Positions 1 through 11,152 are shown, counted from the first letter of the stretch. The stretch is 64,000 nucleotides of DNA from Blautia sp. (GCA_022769545.1 JALEJS010000034.1:78088-142087), one strand, 5' to 3'. Notes: generated by a model from the letters alone, not told the origin. A program made the numbers and translations.

Positions 1-1271
1 TCATCCACAACCGTCACATCGCTGTCGGCCGTCTCATCTTCCACAACCGTAACGTCTTCTGTGTCCTCCATATCTGTCACGACTTCCTCATCCTCTGCGA
101 GCTCTTCCTCACTTTCCGGATACACAAACGTAAAGGTGTGGGAATCGGTAAGTACAAGTGTATTCAGAACCTTTTTATCTACCTCGATTTCGGCTTCTTC
201 CAGCCATTTTTCTGTAAGCTCTGTAAAGTATTCCTGCTCACGGGAAGATTTCAGAGATTCCTTCTTGGATTCCGTTGCATCCTCATCCTTTTCGCTGTCC
301 AGACGCACAATATAGTAAGAGGAATCTGTCTCGATCACTTCCGGTGCCACTTCACCTTCCTTCAGCGTACGGAGAACCTCCATCACCTCTTCCGGATAGG
401 AATCGGCAAGCTCCTCATCCTCCGACTTGGTTGTCGTAAAGTTACCGCTAAGTGCGGAATAGGTTTCATCCACACCCTTGGCAATCTCATCCATATCGCC
501 CTCCGGATCTGCCTGAACCTGTTTCAGAATCTCCTGTGCCTTTTCTTCCGCCGTCATTTCCGGCTCAGCAGCCTCTTCTTCTGCGTCTGCAGTCTCATCC
601 TCTGCAGCTTCGCCATCTGCTGCCTCTTCCGTGTCGGCAGCCTCACCGGCATCTTCTGCCTCGGCATCCGCAGTTTCTTCTGTATCCTCCGCCGGAATGG
701 AAATGCTCACATAGGTGAATGCAGACTGCTGTGCTTCCTCGTCTGTCACCTCTACCGCAGCCTCTTCCAGTGCCTTATTGTGCACTCTGGAATAATAGGT
801 CTCCAGTTCCAGATACTCCTTCACCTGATCCTCTGTCACAGAAAGTGTTTCAATCGTTTCCTCGGAGTTTGCTTCCATGAATGCAGCCGCAGCCTCTGCT
901 ATCTTCTGCTCATCCTCTTCTGTGATCTCCACTCCGTAATCCCCGGCCTTTGCCCTGGCAATATAGTAGATTTCCATCTGCTCCAGAATATGGTCACGGG
1001 ACTGTTCCCCATAGGTTTCCTTTCCCGCCTCATCTGCCTCGCTGTCCCAGATCGTCGTACCTGCACCCATATACATCCGGTACAGTTCCTCTGTGGCAGC
1101 CTGCTGCTCACGAACTACCAGGCTCAGAACGCCCATGGGGATCGCCTCTCCATTTACCGTGGCAACTGTTTTTGTTCCATCTACTTTTTTTTCACCACAG
1201 CCGGAAAGCATTCCCACCGCAAGAACTCCTGCAAGTGCGGCCGTGGCTGCACGTTTCATTGATTTGCTCAT
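1..1271 (-). CDS. PrsA/SurA-like peptidylprolyl isomerase lipoprotein (C-terminus runs off window)
   Basis: Hand translation from ATG at 1271: MSKSMKRAATAALAGVLAVGMLSGCGEKKVDGTKTVATVNGEAIPMGVL...; lipobox LSGC; SurA_N-like start; long Ala/Glu/Asp linker. Frame stays open to position 1. Confidence 0.8.
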   Translation of the reverse strand, partial: MSKSMKRAATAALAGVLAVGMLSGCGEKKVDGTKTVATVNGEAIPMGVLSLVVREQQAATEELYRMYMGAGTTIWDSEADEAGKETYGEQSRDHILEQMEIYYIARAKAGDYGVEITEEDEQKIAEAAAAFMEANSEETIETLSVTEDQVKEYLELETYYSRVHNKALEEAAVEVTDEEAQQSAFTYVSISIPAEDTEETADAEAEDAGEAADTEEAADGEAAEDETADAEEEAAEPEMTAEEKAQEILKQVQADPEGDMDEIAKGVDETYSALSGNFTTTKSEDEELADSYPEEVMEVLRTLKEGEVAPEVIETDSSYYIVRLDSEKDEDATESKKESLKSSREQEYFTELTEKWLEEAEIEVDKKVLNTLVLTDSHTFTFVYPESEEELAEDEEVVTDMEDTEDVTVVEDETADSDVTVVD

Positions 1272-1385
1272 ATTTGCCTCCATATCTTCTTTCACTTCGG
1301 ACAGTACCGCAAACACCCGGACAGCCTCCGCCGTTCTTTTGTATTTCCTGCACGTATCGCAAAGCCATATTAGTATGAGTATAAA

Positions 1386-4300
1386 CTATTCTTCCACCAG
1401 TTTCAACAGTTCCTGGACAAAATCTTTCAGTGCATGGATCAGATTCCCCTGTGGAATCAGAATAAATTTTGGTTCTGTATCCGGTTTGAAGCTTAATCCC
1501 CGCCGATATTTCTGCATTAGCATCGGAATTCCCTGCGGATTCAGACGTGCATTCTGATACAGTGTGATCCGTACCTCTTTTCCCATCTGTTTGATTTCCG
1601 TGATATAGGCCTGGTGCGCATCTGCCTTCAGGCGGGCAATCGACAGCAGATTCAGAACCGCCTTCGGAGCTTCTCCGAACCGGTCCAGGAGTTCCTCTAA
1701 CATATCATCGTAATCCTGCTGGTTTTCAATTCCTGCAATCCGCTTATAAATATCCAGCTTCTGAAATTCATTGGTGATATAGCTGTCCGGAATAAAGGCA
1801 TCCATACTCAGATCAATGGCTGTCTCGAAGTCTTCCATGGTGTGGATTCCTTTCTCCTCTTTCACGGCCTCATTCAGCATTTTGCAGTACAGATCATATC
1901 CCACCGCATTCATATGCCCATGCTGCTGTGCCCCCAGAAGATTTCCGGCTCCGCGCAGCTCCAGATCCCGCATGGCAATCTTAAAGCCGCTCCCCAGATC
2001 CGTATACTCCCGGATTGCCGCCAGCCGTTTTTCTGCCGTCTCCTTCAGGACCGTATTTCTCCGGTACATGAGAAACGCATAGGCAGTCCGGTTGGAGCGC
2101 CCGATCCGTCCGCGAAGCTGATACAGCTGCGAGAGCCCGTAACGGTCAGAATCATGAATGATCATGGTATTCACGTTGGAAATATCCAGACCCGTTTCGA
2201 TGATGGTGGTGGAAACCAGCACATCAATCTCCCCGTTGATAAACTGGTACATCACCTGTTCCAGCTCCCGCTCGCTCATCTGTCCATGGGCAAACTCTAC
2301 CCGGGCATCCGGCACAAGCTTCGCGATTTTCAGAGCCATCTCCGCAATATCCGTGACACGGTTGTACACATAATAGACCTGTCCGCCCCGGCGGAGTTCT
2401 CTTCCGATTGCCTCCCGGACCGTCTCCTCATCATACTCCATCACATAAGTCTGAATGGGCATGCGGTCTATGGGCGGCTCCTCCAGAACACTCATATCAC
2501 GTATTCCGATCAGGCTCATGTGAAGTGTCCTGGGAATGGGAGTTGCCGTCAGCGTCAGCACATCCACATCCTTTTTCATCTGCTTGATTTTTTCCTTGTG
2601 TGTCACTCCGAACCGCTGCTCCTCATCGATGATCAGAAGGCCAAGATTCTTAAACTTCACATCTGCGGAGAGCGCCCGGTGCGTCCCGATGATAATATCC
2701 ACCATTCCCTTTTTCAGGTCCTCAATGGTCTTTTTCTGCTGTGCCGGTGTCCGGAAACGGCAGAGCAGATCCACGCGCACCGGAAAGTCCTTCATACGCT
2801 GTACAAACGTATTATAATGCTGCTGTGCCAGAATCGTCGTCGGGACCAGATACACCACCTGGCGGCTTTCCTGTACCGCCTTAAAGGCTGCCCGAAGAGC
2901 AATCTCCGTTTTTCCGTAGCCCACATCTCCGCACACCAGACGGTCCATGATTTTTGTACTTTCCATGTCCTTCTTGGTGTCCTCAATGGCCGCCAGCTGA
3001 TCCTCTGTCTCCTCATACGGAAACATTTCCTCAAATTCCTTCTGCCACACCGTATCCGGCCCACAGACATAGCCTTCCTTTTCCTGTCTGGAAGCATACA
3101 GCTCCACCAGCTCTTTCGCGATGTTTTTTACCGCACCGCGGACCTTTGTTTTCGTGCGGTTCCACTCCTGTGTTCCCAGCTTGTTCAGCTTCGGGACTTT
3201 ATCGGAATCGGATCCGGCATACTTCTGCAGCGCATCCAGCTGTGTGGCAAGAATATAGAGGTTGCTGCCGCCCCGGTATTCGATTTTAATATAATCTTTG
3301 ACGACCTTATCCACTTCCACCTTTTCCATTCCCCGGTAAATACCGAGGCCATGCCGCTCATGGACAACATAATCGCCAATGGACAGTTCTGAGAAATCCC
3401 GGATATGCTTTCCGCTGTAAGCCTTCTTTTTTTTCTTCTTTTTCTGTTCTCTGCCGAAAATATCCGACTCCGTCATCACGGCAAATTTGATCAGTGGATA
3501 TTCAAACCCTTTTGCCGCATTGCCGTACACCACCATGATCTCCCCGGGATGAAGCTCCCGTTCCGGGTCCTGTCCGTAAAATGCACTCAATCCCTCATTC
3601 TGCAGATCCTTTGCCAGTCTCTCAGCCCTGGTTCGGGATCCGGACAGAAGCACGATCTGATACCCCTGTTTTTTATACGCCCTCAGATCCTTTACGAGAA
3701 GCTCAAAGCTGCCGTTGTAGGAACTGACGGATTTTACCGTCAGGCTGAATTTATCCGTCACCTTCCAGCCCGACTGGCGTGGCTCCAGCGCACATAAGGA
3801 AATGCAGTTTCTTCCATTCAGCGTCTTCTGCAGACTGCCGTATTCGCACAGCCAGTTTTCGGGAAGCCTCTGTTCCCCTCTTTCTTCTCTGTGAATGCAG
3901 CTCTGCCGAAATTCCTCTTCCACCTCCTGCGCCCGTTCCGTCAGCCGGTTTGGCTCATCCAGAAACACCAGTGTCTGCTGCTCCGGAAAGTAATCCAGAA
4001 ATGTGGTCTTCGCGGTCTCATCCATTTTTTCCACAGCCGGATAAATGGTGATTTCCTCCAGATTCTCCAGTGACCTCTGGCTCTGTACGTCAAAGCTCCG
4101 GATCGAATCAATTTCGTCATCCCAGAGCTCCAGCCGCAGCGGATTCTCCTCCGTCAGGGGATAAATGTCAATGATGCCGCCCCGGATGGAGAACTGTCCC
4201 GGCAGTTCCACCTGCCCCACGCGCTCATAGCCCAGCGCCACCAGCCTTGCCTTCATGGCATCCAGATTCAGAACGCTGTCATTCCGATAATGCAGAAGGC

Positions 4301-4703
4301 TCTCCCGGATCTTTTCCAGCGGCTGCAGAAAATCCATGCAGCCATCCACCGTGGTGACCACAGTGACCTCTTTTTGCTCCAGAAGAGCCTGAATAACCCG
4401 CATTCTCTGCCGGATCAAAAGATTCCCGTGAATATCCGCCTGGAAGAACAAAAGATCCTTCGCCGGATAATATTGTACATTTTTATCATAAAAGCGATAA
4501 TCTTCATAGATTTCCTTCGCCCGCCGCTCATCCTCTGCCAGGATCAGACGGCATGGAAAAAGCCCGGAAAGTCCATACATCATATGAACCTTCTGGGACT
4601 CTATACATCCTGAGATCTGGAGAATCCCTCTGTGATTCCCCGCCCGTTTCCATATTTCTTCATACTCTGCAAGATTCTGCAGCGGTCTCATAATTGCTTT
4701 CAT
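1386..4703 (-). CDS. mfd: Transcription-repair coupling factor
   Basis: 1105 aa; CarD-like/RID domain ([18 protein letters not shown]), helicase motifs [44 protein letters not shown]. Confidence 0.98.
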   Translation of the reverse strand: MKAIMRPLQNLAEYEEIWKRAGNHRGILQISGCIESQKVHMMYGLSGLFPCRLILAEDERRAKEIYEDYRFYDKNVQYYPAKDLLFFQADIHGNLLIRQRMRVIQALLEQKEVTVVTTVDGCMDFLQPLEKIRESLLHYRNDSVLNLDAMKARLVALGYERVGQVELPGQFSIRGGIIDIYPLTEENPLRLELWDDEIDSIRSFDVQSQRSLENLEEITIYPAVEKMDETAKTTFLDYFPEQQTLVFLDEPNRLTERAQEVEEEFRQSCIHREERGEQRLPENWLCEYGSLQKTLNGRNCISLCALEPRQSGWKVTDKFSLTVKSVSSYNGSFELLVKDLRAYKKQGYQIVLLSGSRTRAERLAKDLQNEGLSAFYGQDPERELHPGEIMVVYGNAAKGFEYPLIKFAVMTESDIFGREQKKKKKKKAYSGKHIRDFSELSIGDYVVHERHGLGIYRGMEKVEVDKVVKDYIKIEYRGGSNLYILATQLDALQKYAGSDSDKVPKLNKLGTQEWNRTKTKVRGAVKNIAKELVELYASRQEKEGYVCGPDTVWQKEFEEMFPYEETEDQLAAIEDTKKDMESTKIMDRLVCGDVGYGKTEIALRAAFKAVQESRQVVYLVPTTILAQQHYNTFVQRMKDFPVRVDLLCRFRTPAQQKKTIEDLKKGMVDIIIGTHRALSADVKFKNLGLLIIDEEQRFGVTHKEKIKQMKKDVDVLTLTATPIPRTLHMSLIGIRDMSVLEEPPIDRMPIQTYVMEYDEETVREAIGRELRRGGQVYYVYNRVTDIAEMALKIAKLVPDARVEFAHGQMSERELEQVMYQFINGEIDVLVSTTIIETGLDISNVNTMIIHDSDRYGLSQLYQLRGRIGRSNRTAYAFLMYRRNTVLKETAEKRLAAIREYTDLGSGFKIAMRDLELRGAGNLLGAQQHGHMNAVGYDLYCKMLNEAVKEEKGIHTMEDFETAIDLSMDAFIPDSYITNEFQKLDIYKRIAGIENQQDYDDMLEELLDRFGEAPKAVLNLLSIARLKADAHQAYITEIKQMGKEVRITLYQNARLNPQGIPMLMQKYRRGLSFKPDTEPKFILIPQGNLIHALKDFVQELLKLVEE

Positions 4704-4721
4704 GCGAACCTCACACGTCTT

Positions 4722-5303
4722 CTATTTACTTGCGCTTTTCTTTTTATTGTACTGGTTCATGGCAATATCAACGCCTTTTTCCACTGCCATTTCCACCGCA
4801 TCCGCCGCCTGTTCAATTCCCTCATCGATCACTTTCCGGTCCGCGTCTGAAAAGCGTGACAGCACATAATCCGCCAGATCCCAGTCCTGGGGCCGGGCTC
4901 CGACGCCGACTTTCACACGCACAAACCGATCCGTTCCCAGACAGCGGATAATATCCTTCATTCCATTGTGTCCGCCGGCACTGCCCTGTTTGCGGATCCG
5001 CAGCTGCCCCGGATCCAGATCGATATCGTCATAAATCACGATCAGTTCCTTTTCCGGATCTATCTTAAAGAAATTTACCATCTCCCGGACAGGGCCGCCG
5101 CTGAGATTCATGAACGAAAGCGGCTTCATCAGAATCACACGCTCTCCCCCGATGATTCCCTTTCCGAACATGGCATTGAATTTCACACCACTCTGTGGAA
5201 CTCCATGCTTTTCCACCAGGCAGTCTATGACATCAAAGCCCATATTATGACGCGTCTTCTCGTACTTTCTGCCCGGATTTCCCAGCCCTACAATTAAATA
5301 CAT
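4722..5303 (-). CDS. pth: Peptidyl-tRNA hydrolase
   Basis: MYLIVGLGNPGRKYEKTRHNMGFDVID, KPLSFMNLSG, GSAGGHNGMKDI. Confidence 0.97.
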   Translation of the reverse strand: MYLIVGLGNPGRKYEKTRHNMGFDVIDCLVEKHGVPQSGVKFNAMFGKGIIGGERVILMKPLSFMNLSGGPVREMVNFFKIDPEKELIVIYDDIDLDPGQLRIRKQGSAGGHNGMKDIIRCLGTDRFVRVKVGVGARPQDWDLADYVLSRFSDADRKVIDEGIEQAADAVEMAVEKGVDIAMNQYNKKKSASK

Positions 5304-5351
5304 ACTGTTTCCTCACTTCATATATTCCTGTTTGCATCCGTTGAACCTGCG

Positions 5352-6302
5352 TCAGTTGAAATAAACCATTTCTTCTTCCAGGGGCTGACATTCCCTCACG
5401 TCCTCGGCGTACAGAACAATCCCTTCCTCACGGTATTCCATCCGGTACTCAAAAGCAATCTTTGCCGTCACTTCCACCCAGCTTCCCTCACGGATTTTCG
5501 GCGCGTATGCACTTTTGCAGACATATCCCAGAAATGTGGTGTCATCCGCACAGCAGGTCATCGCCGTGCGCCCCGGAACAAAAAATTTGCTTCCCATTCC
5601 TCTGGGCTTCAGTGCCCGGGCCTTGAATCGGACAGTTTTCCCCACATATCTCTGCGGATGATCCATGGAATCCACAAACCAGATGCCGTAATCCTCCGGC
5701 AGGATCTCCACAATGGGAGCATCCAGATCATAGGGCATCTCGTCCTGGAAAATATCGTCCAGTTCTCCCTCTTCATCCTCAAAAATGATTTCCGCACGCT
5801 GATTTGCCACCTTAATAGCTCTTCGGTAAGACGGAAGCGGATCCTCCCGGCTGCACCGGTTAAATACTACCATATCACTTTCCCGAACCATATCCATGAA
5901 AAGAGACTTCATATTCGCCATATAGATCTGATAAGTGCCGGCATCCACACAGGTGATCTCCTGTTCGATCCCCCAGCCCTGAGGCAGCCTAAGCTGCCGG
6001 AATCTGCTGACCAGCCACATACCATTGTATTCGATCACAACACGCTCCGGCTGGTGAATGATATCCATGGCCGAAAGACGTTCCTCCGTCAGATCCTCTT
6101 CCTTTTCCAGGACCTCCACAACGACATTTCGAAGCGCCAGCTCCCTGCGGTCATATTCCTCCTCGCCCTCTTCACAGAGAATGAGAAGTGTCTTCCCGTC
6201 AATACGGAAATACTCCTGCTGCAGAGTAAAATTCAGAAATGTGGTTTTCCCGCTTTCCAGGAAACCGGTTACCAGATAAATCGGTACTGTGATTTCGTCC
6301 AT
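5352..6302 (-). CDS. G3E/CobW-like GTP-binding protein
   Basis: P-loop-like VTGFLESGKTTFLNFTL at N-terminus; adjacent to a second COG0523 protein. Confidence 0.75.
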   Translation of the reverse strand: MDEITVPIYLVTGFLESGKTTFLNFTLQQEYFRIDGKTLLILCEEGEEEYDRRELALRNVVVEVLEKEEDLTEERLSAMDIIHQPERVVIEYNGMWLVSRFRQLRLPQGWGIEQEITCVDAGTYQIYMANMKSLFMDMVRESDMVVFNRCSREDPLPSYRRAIKVANQRAEIIFEDEEGELDDIFQDEMPYDLDAPIVEILPEDYGIWFVDSMDHPQRYVGKTVRFKARALKPRGMGSKFFVPGRTAMTCCADDTTFLGYVCKSAYAPKIREGSWVEVTAKIAFEYRMEYREEGIVLYAEDVRECQPLEEEMVYFN

Positions 6303-6325
6303 AATCAGCCCTTCTTTCTCACTTC

Positions 6326-7402
6326 TTATTCCAGCCCGAACAGCTGTGACAGTTTTCCTTCATCGATCCGGGATCCGATCACACAAAGACGGCCGGTATA
6401 TTCCGGTGCGCCCTCCCGGATTTCTGTTTCTCCCGGAACCATATCAAAATAGATCCACGTTCCGTCCTCTGCCGGAAGCATACCCTTTGCACGGAGGATC
6501 GTTCCAAACTCTTCCGTCCGGCCAAGCTGCTCCAGAATACTCTCCAGCTGCTGGCGGGTATATTTCCGGATCGTCTCCCGTCCCCAGCTGGTAAATATCT
6601 CATCTGCATGATGATGGTGATGGTCATGCTCATGGCCGCAGCCGCATCCATGGTCGTGGTCATGATGGTGGTCGTGCTCGTGATGATGCTCGTGGTCATG
6701 CTCATGCTCGTGGTCACATTCATGGTCATGATGGTGTTCACCATGGGCATGGACATGTCCGCATTCCGGGCAGACCTCTTCTTCCATCATTTCCTGTTCC
6801 AGAGATACCGGATGTTCCATAACCTCCAGGATTTTCTTTCCGTCCAGACGGGCAATCGGTGTCGTGATAATCGCCGCTTTTTTGTTGATCTCCCGCAGCA
6901 TGTTCATCGCTTCCTGCGCCTTCGCCTCATCTACGATATCCGTTCTGCTCATGATCACTGCACCGGCATATTCTACCTGATTGTTAAAGAATTCCCCGAA
7001 ATTGCGCATATACATTTTGCATTTCTTGGCATCCACTACGGTTGTATAGCTGTTCAGAGTAATATCCGCATCCTCCTGCACACCCTGAACTGCTTTGATA
7101 ACATCGGAAAGCTTGCCCACACCGGATGGCTCAATGAGAATTCTGTCCGGATGATATTTGCTTACCACTTCCTTCAGAGCCGTTCCGAAGTCTCCCACCA
7201 GCGAGCAGCAGATACATCCGGAGTTCATCTCCCGGATTTCAATTCCCGCTTCCTTCAGAAAGCCTCCGTCGATACCGATCTCTCCGAATTCATTTTCGAT
7301 CAGAACGACCTGCTCTCCCTGAAAAGCCTCCTGAAGAAGCTTTTTGATGAGCGTCGTCTTTCCTGCGCCCAGGAATCCTGAAATAATATCAATCTTTGTC
7401 AT
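6326..7402 (-). CDS. COG0523 (CobW/YjiA-type) GTPase with extended His-rich metal-binding segment
   Basis: MTKIDIISGFLGAGKTTLIKKLL, CICCSLVGDF (CxCC), long H/D/E-rich run; start chosen at 7402 because of upstream AAAAGGAGTG. Confidence 0.92.
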   Translation of the reverse strand: MTKIDIISGFLGAGKTTLIKKLLQEAFQGEQVVLIENEFGEIGIDGGFLKEAGIEIREMNSGCICCSLVGDFGTALKEVVSKYHPDRILIEPSGVGKLSDVIKAVQGVQEDADITLNSYTTVVDAKKCKMYMRNFGEFFNNQVEYAGAVIMSRTDIVDEAKAQEAMNMLREINKKAAIITTPIARLDGKKILEVMEHPVSLEQEMMEEEVCPECGHVHAHGEHHHDHECDHEHEHDHEHHHEHDHHHDHDHGCGCGHEHDHHHHHADEIFTSWGRETIRKYTRQQLESILEQLGRTEEFGTILRAKGMLPAEDGTWIYFDMVPGETEIREGAPEYTGRLCVIGSRIDEGKLSQLFGLE

Positions 7403-7484
7403 TTTTTCTGCACTCCTTTTAACGTAAATTTGACCAGGAAGCATTTCCGCCCCCTGGTTGTTGTCCTTTTTTCATCATCAAAAT

Positions 7485-7508
7485 GGGGACATGACGAATC
7501 ATGTCCCC
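7485..7508 (-). terminator. Intrinsic terminator of the 79-aa gene
   Basis: Perfect 10-bp stem GGGGACATGA/TCATGTCCCC with TTCG tetraloop (minus strand), just after the stop at 7525. Confidence 0.75.
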
Positions 7509-7524
7509 GAAACCACATTTTTAA

Positions 7525-7764
7525 TCAGCCCTGCATCATAAAGTTGATCAGATCTTTAATATCGTCCTCATCGTAAGCAACGATCTCCAGTTCCGGAATC
7601 TCTGCCTCTCCACCGTTAAAAATGGTTGCCAGAGAAACATACTGACACAGTTTGGATTTCAGATTCAGTCTGTCGCCTTCGCCTGTAACCAGCTCTACTT
7701 TTCCTTTGCAATGATCTACTACCTCAAAAAATCTGTCTACGTCTTTAATGTTGGAAATCTTCAT
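7525..7764 (-). CDS. Conserved-looking 79-aa protein of unknown function
   Basis: Own promoter and terminator; ORF MKISNIKDVDRFFEVVDHCKGKVELVTGEGD...; RBS GGGAG upstream. Confidence 0.7.
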   Translation of the reverse strand: MKISNIKDVDRFFEVVDHCKGKVELVTGEGDRLNLKSKLCQYVSLATIFNGGEAEIPELEIVAYDEDDIKDLINFMMQG

Positions 7765-7832
7765 AACTAACTCCCTTCTGTGCGCAGCTTCTTTCGCGCA
7801 CCTTTCAAATTCATTTTCCTGTTTTCGCGCAC

Positions 7833-7863
7833 ATTATAACCCAGGTCCTTCAAAAAAGCAATA
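7833..7863 (-). promoter_or_regulatory. Sigma-A-like promoter for the 79-aa gene
   Basis: Minus strand TTGCTT-17 bp-TATAAT; a repeated GTGCGCGAAA decamer lies immediately downstream. Confidence 0.6.
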
Positions 7864-7906
7864 CCTGATTTCACAAAATTTAAAAGGAACTCCGATGCGT
7901 ATCTTT

Positions 7907-9796
7907 TTAGTATACAAATACGGCAATTCCGTAGCCCGGAAGCGGATATGCAAAGGAATAATCTCTGTTATCGCATTCCTTCTTCTCTGCCTTAAATACC
8001 TGCGGTGTGCACATACCGCTCTCATTCATGATCAGTTTATACTGCTTTTTCCTCGGCACACCCACACGGTAATCCGGACGGTCCACCGGCGTGAAATTGC
8101 ATACCACCAGAATATTGTTGCGCTTCGTGGGAGATTTCCGCACAAAGCTGAAAATACTTCTGTCGCCGTCATTCGGATTGATCCACTCAAAGCCCTCCGG
8201 ATCATTGTCCGTGGCATGGATTGCCGGGTACTTTCTGTATATATGCAGCAGCTCTTTGTAAAATTCCTTCAGATTCTGGTGATTTTCTTCTTCCAGCAGG
8301 AACCAGTCAAGCTCGCGTTCCTCGCTCCACTCCCGAAGCTGTCCGAAATCCTGCCCCATAAACAGAAGCTTTTTGCCCGGATGCATCATCATGAACGTAT
8401 AGCCAACCTTCAGATTACGGAACTTATCATCCAGCTCACCCGGCATTTTGTTCAGCATGGAGCATTTCAGATGCACGACCTCATCGTGCGAAAGAACCAG
8501 TATGTATTTCTCACTGTACGCATACATCATGGCAAACGTCATCTTGTTGTGGTTATATTTGCGGAAATACGGATCCAGCTTCATGTATTCCAGGAAATCG
8601 TTCATCCATCCCATATTCCATTTCAGAGAGAAGCCCAGTCCTCCGTCCTCAGCCTTTCCTGTAACCATCGGCCATGCCGTGGATTCCTCTGCAATGATGA
8701 TCGTTCCTTTGTTTCTTCCCATGACGATCGAATTCAGATGTCTGAAAAATTCAATTGCCTCCAGATTCTTGTTATCGCCGTATTTATTTGCAACCCACTG
8801 ACCGCTCTGCTTTCCGTAATCCAGATACAGCATGGAGGCAACGGCATCCACACGAAGTCCGTCCACATGGCACTGCTCGATCCAGTACAATGCATTGGCG
8901 ATCAGGAAATTCTTTACCTCCGGCCGTCCGTAATTATAAATCTTGGTTCCCCAGTCCGGATGCTCACCCTGACGCGGATCCGCATGTTCATAAACGGCCG
9001 TTCCGTCAAACATGGCAAGACCGTGGGCATCTCTCGGGAAATGTGCCGGTACCCAGTCCAGAATGACACCGATCTTATTCCGGTGCAGATAGTCAATCAT
9101 ATATTTGAAATCCTGCAGCGTGCCGTAGCGGGAGGTCGGCGCATAATATCCGGTAACCTGGTATCCCCAGGAGCCGTCAAACGGATGCTCCGCAATTCCC
9201 ATCAGTTCCACATGGGTATATCCCATTTCCTTGACATACGCAGTCAGTTCCTTTGCAAATTCGCGATAATTATAGAAGCCTTCCTTATTTTCTTCTGTCC
9301 ACGGATGTTTTTTCCAGGAACCCGGGTGAACCTCATAAATGGCCATCGGACTCTTCGTCTCGTCAAAGCTTTCCCTGTTTTTCATCCATGTGGCATCTTT
9401 CCAGGTATAATCAGAAAGATCTGCGATCCTGGATGCTGTTCCGGGCCGCATTTCCGCCTCATTTGCATAGGGATCTGCCTTGTACAGATTTTCTCCGTGC
9501 ATTCCCTTGATATAAAATTTATAGAGCTGTCCGATTTTCGCGCCCGGAACGAATGTCTCATAAACTCCGATCTCTCCTACGCGCTCCATCGGGTTTGCCT
9601 GCTCATCCCATTCATTAAATTCACCGATGACGGATACCGCCTGCGCATTCGGTGCCCACACTGCAAAATAGACACCTTTCCTGCGGTTCTGCGTGGTCGC
9701 ATGCGCTCCCAGTTTTTTATAGATCTCGTAATGAGTCCCCTGCCCAAAAAGATACTGATCCATCTCTGTAAAGTGCATTTTCTTTGCCATGCCCAT
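7907..9796 (-). CDS. glgB: 1,4-alpha-glucan branching enzyme
   Basis: GH13 motifs: DWVPAHFPRDAHGLAMFDGTAVYEH, DGLRVDAVASMLYLDY, IAEESTAWP, LSHDEVVH. Confidence 0.98.
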   Translation of the reverse strand: MGMAKKMHFTEMDQYLFGQGTHYEIYKKLGAHATTQNRRKGVYFAVWAPNAQAVSVIGEFNEWDEQANPMERVGEIGVYETFVPGAKIGQLYKFYIKGMHGENLYKADPYANEAEMRPGTASRIADLSDYTWKDATWMKNRESFDETKSPMAIYEVHPGSWKKHPWTEENKEGFYNYREFAKELTAYVKEMGYTHVELMGIAEHPFDGSWGYQVTGYYAPTSRYGTLQDFKYMIDYLHRNKIGVILDWVPAHFPRDAHGLAMFDGTAVYEHADPRQGEHPDWGTKIYNYGRPEVKNFLIANALYWIEQCHVDGLRVDAVASMLYLDYGKQSGQWVANKYGDNKNLEAIEFFRHLNSIVMGRNKGTIIIAEESTAWPMVTGKAEDGGLGFSLKWNMGWMNDFLEYMKLDPYFRKYNHNKMTFAMMYAYSEKYILVLSHDEVVHLKCSMLNKMPGELDDKFRNLKVGYTFMMMHPGKKLLFMGQDFGQLREWSEERELDWFLLEEENHQNLKEFYKELLHIYRKYPAIHATDNDPEGFEWINPNDGDRSIFSFVRKSPTKRNNILVVCNFTPVDRPDYRVGVPRKKQYKLIMNESGMCTPQVFKAEKKECDNRDYSFAYPLPGYGIAVFVY

Positions 9797-9892
9797 ACCT
9801 CCTGTAAAATCCCTTTTATTTATTATAACGCCCAGCCCCCGGAAAAGTCTATACGGGTTTTACCAAAACGCCAAAATATTTTATTATTATGT

Positions 9893-9921
9893 TTGACATT
9901 CTATTCTGCTGTTGATAATAT
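9893..9921 (+). promoter_or_regulatory. Sigma-A-type promoter of BMP/nucleoside ABC operon
   Basis: TTGACA (9893-9898), 17-bp spacer, TAATAT (9916-9921). Confidence 0.8.
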
Positions 9922-9970
9922 TAAATCAGAAAAAGCTCACCAGTTTTTTTAAAAAAAGGAGGGACTCATT

Positions 9971-11152
9971 ATGAAATTCAAAAAATTAACAATCGCAGCT
10001 GTTGCAGCACTGGCAGTTGCAGCTACCGCCAGCCTGGCAAACGCAGCAGAGCCGGTTGATCCCGCAGATGTAAAAGTGGGTATTATCTACATCGGTGATG
10101 AAAATGAAGGCTATACCGCAGCTCATATGGCAGGTATTGATGCCATGCAGGAAGCACTTGGACTGAGCGATGACCAGGTTATTGAAAAAACGCTGATCGG
10201 CGAAGACGAAACCTGTGCAGATGCTGCATTTGACCTTGCAGACCAGGGATGCCAGATCGTTTTTGCAAACAGCTTTGGTCATGAGACATACCTGATGGAA
10301 GCCGCAGGAGAATACCCGGATGTTCAGTTCTGCCACGCTACCGGTTTCCAGGCAGCATCCAGCGGACTGGCAAACATGCACAACTATTTTGACAACATCT
10401 ACGAAGCACGTTATGTTTCCGGTGTTGTTGCCGGCATGAAGCTGAATGAGATGATCGCAGACGGAACCATCACCGAAGAGGAAGCCAAAATCGGTTATGT
10501 AGGTGCATATCCCTATGCAGAAGTTATTTCCGGTTTCACCTCCTTCTATCTCGGTGCAAAAAGCGAATGCCCGAGCGTAACCATGGAAGTAAAATATACA
10601 AACAGCTGGGCAAGCTTTGACCTGGAAAAAGAATGTGCAGACGCTCTGATTTCTGACGGCTGCAAACTGATCGCACAGCACGCAGATACTACAGGTGCTC
10701 CTACTGCCTGCCAGGCAGCCGGCATCCCCTGCGTAGGCTACAATGTTTCCATGATCGAAACTGCTCCGGATTCCGCACTGACATCCTCCACAAACAACTG
10801 GGGTATTTACTACACATATGCAGTTCAGTCCATCATCGACGGAACTGAGATTGACACAGACTGGACCGCAGGTCTGGCAGACGGTGCCGTTCTGATTTCC
10901 GACCTGAACGAAAACGTAGTTGCAGAAGGAACTGCTGAAAAGGTTGAAGAAGTGGAAGCAGCCATCATAGACGGTTCTCTGAAGGTATTTGATACTTCCA
11001 CATGGACAGTAAACGGAGAGACACTGGACAGCTATGTAAAAGAAGGCTCTGATATCGACTATATCTCTGACGGATATTTCCATGAATCCGAATACGGCTC
11101 TGCTCCTGCATTTGACATCATCATCGACGGCATTGAGTGTGTAGCAGAATAA
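9971..11152 (+). CDS. BMP-family ABC transporter substrate-binding protein (nucleoside type), type I-like signal peptide
   Basis: VKVGIIYIGDENEGYTAAHMAGIDAM; downstream BMP-type ATPase and two permeases; RBS AAGGAGGG. Confidence 0.9.
   Translation: MKFKKLTIAAVAALAVAATASLANAAEPVDPADVKVGIIYIGDENEGYTAAHMAGIDAMQEALGLSDDQVIEKTLIGEDETCADAAFDLADQGCQIVFANSFGHETYLMEAAGEYPDVQFCHATGFQAASSGLANMHNYFDNIYEARYVSGVVAGMKLNEMIADGTITEEEAKIGYVGAYPYAEVISGFTSFYLGAKSECPSVTMEVKYTNSWASFDLEKECADALISDGCKLIAQHADTTGAPTACQAAGIPCVGYNVSMIETAPDSALTSSTNNWGIYYTYAVQSIIDGTEIDTDWTAGLADGAVLISDLNENVVAEGTAEKVEEVEAAIIDGSLKVFDTSTWTVNGETLDSYVKEGSDIDYISDGYFHESEYGSAPAFDIIIDGIECVAE

Noticed and set aside
138-1262. 374-aa + ORF at window start
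   Set aside because: Antisense to the PrsA-like lipoprotein gene, which reads cleanly with a lipobox.
3420-3450. Poly-T/C tract (Lys run in Mfd) as a programmed frameshift site
   Set aside because: The Mfd frame continues intact through [15 protein letters not shown]; no alternative product is supported.
6600-6760. Short tandem-like DNA repeats (ATGGTCATG...) as a CRISPR or repeat array
   Set aside because: Explained by His/Asp/Glu codons inside the GTPase; no unique spacers.
6608-7381. Met/Val-rich + ORF (MMMVMVMLMAAAAS...)
   Set aside because: Reverse complement of the His-rich (CAT/CAC) region of the COG0523 gene.
7748-9952. 734-aa + strand ORF antisense to glgB
   Set aside because: Antisense artefact; glgB motifs are clear on the minus strand.
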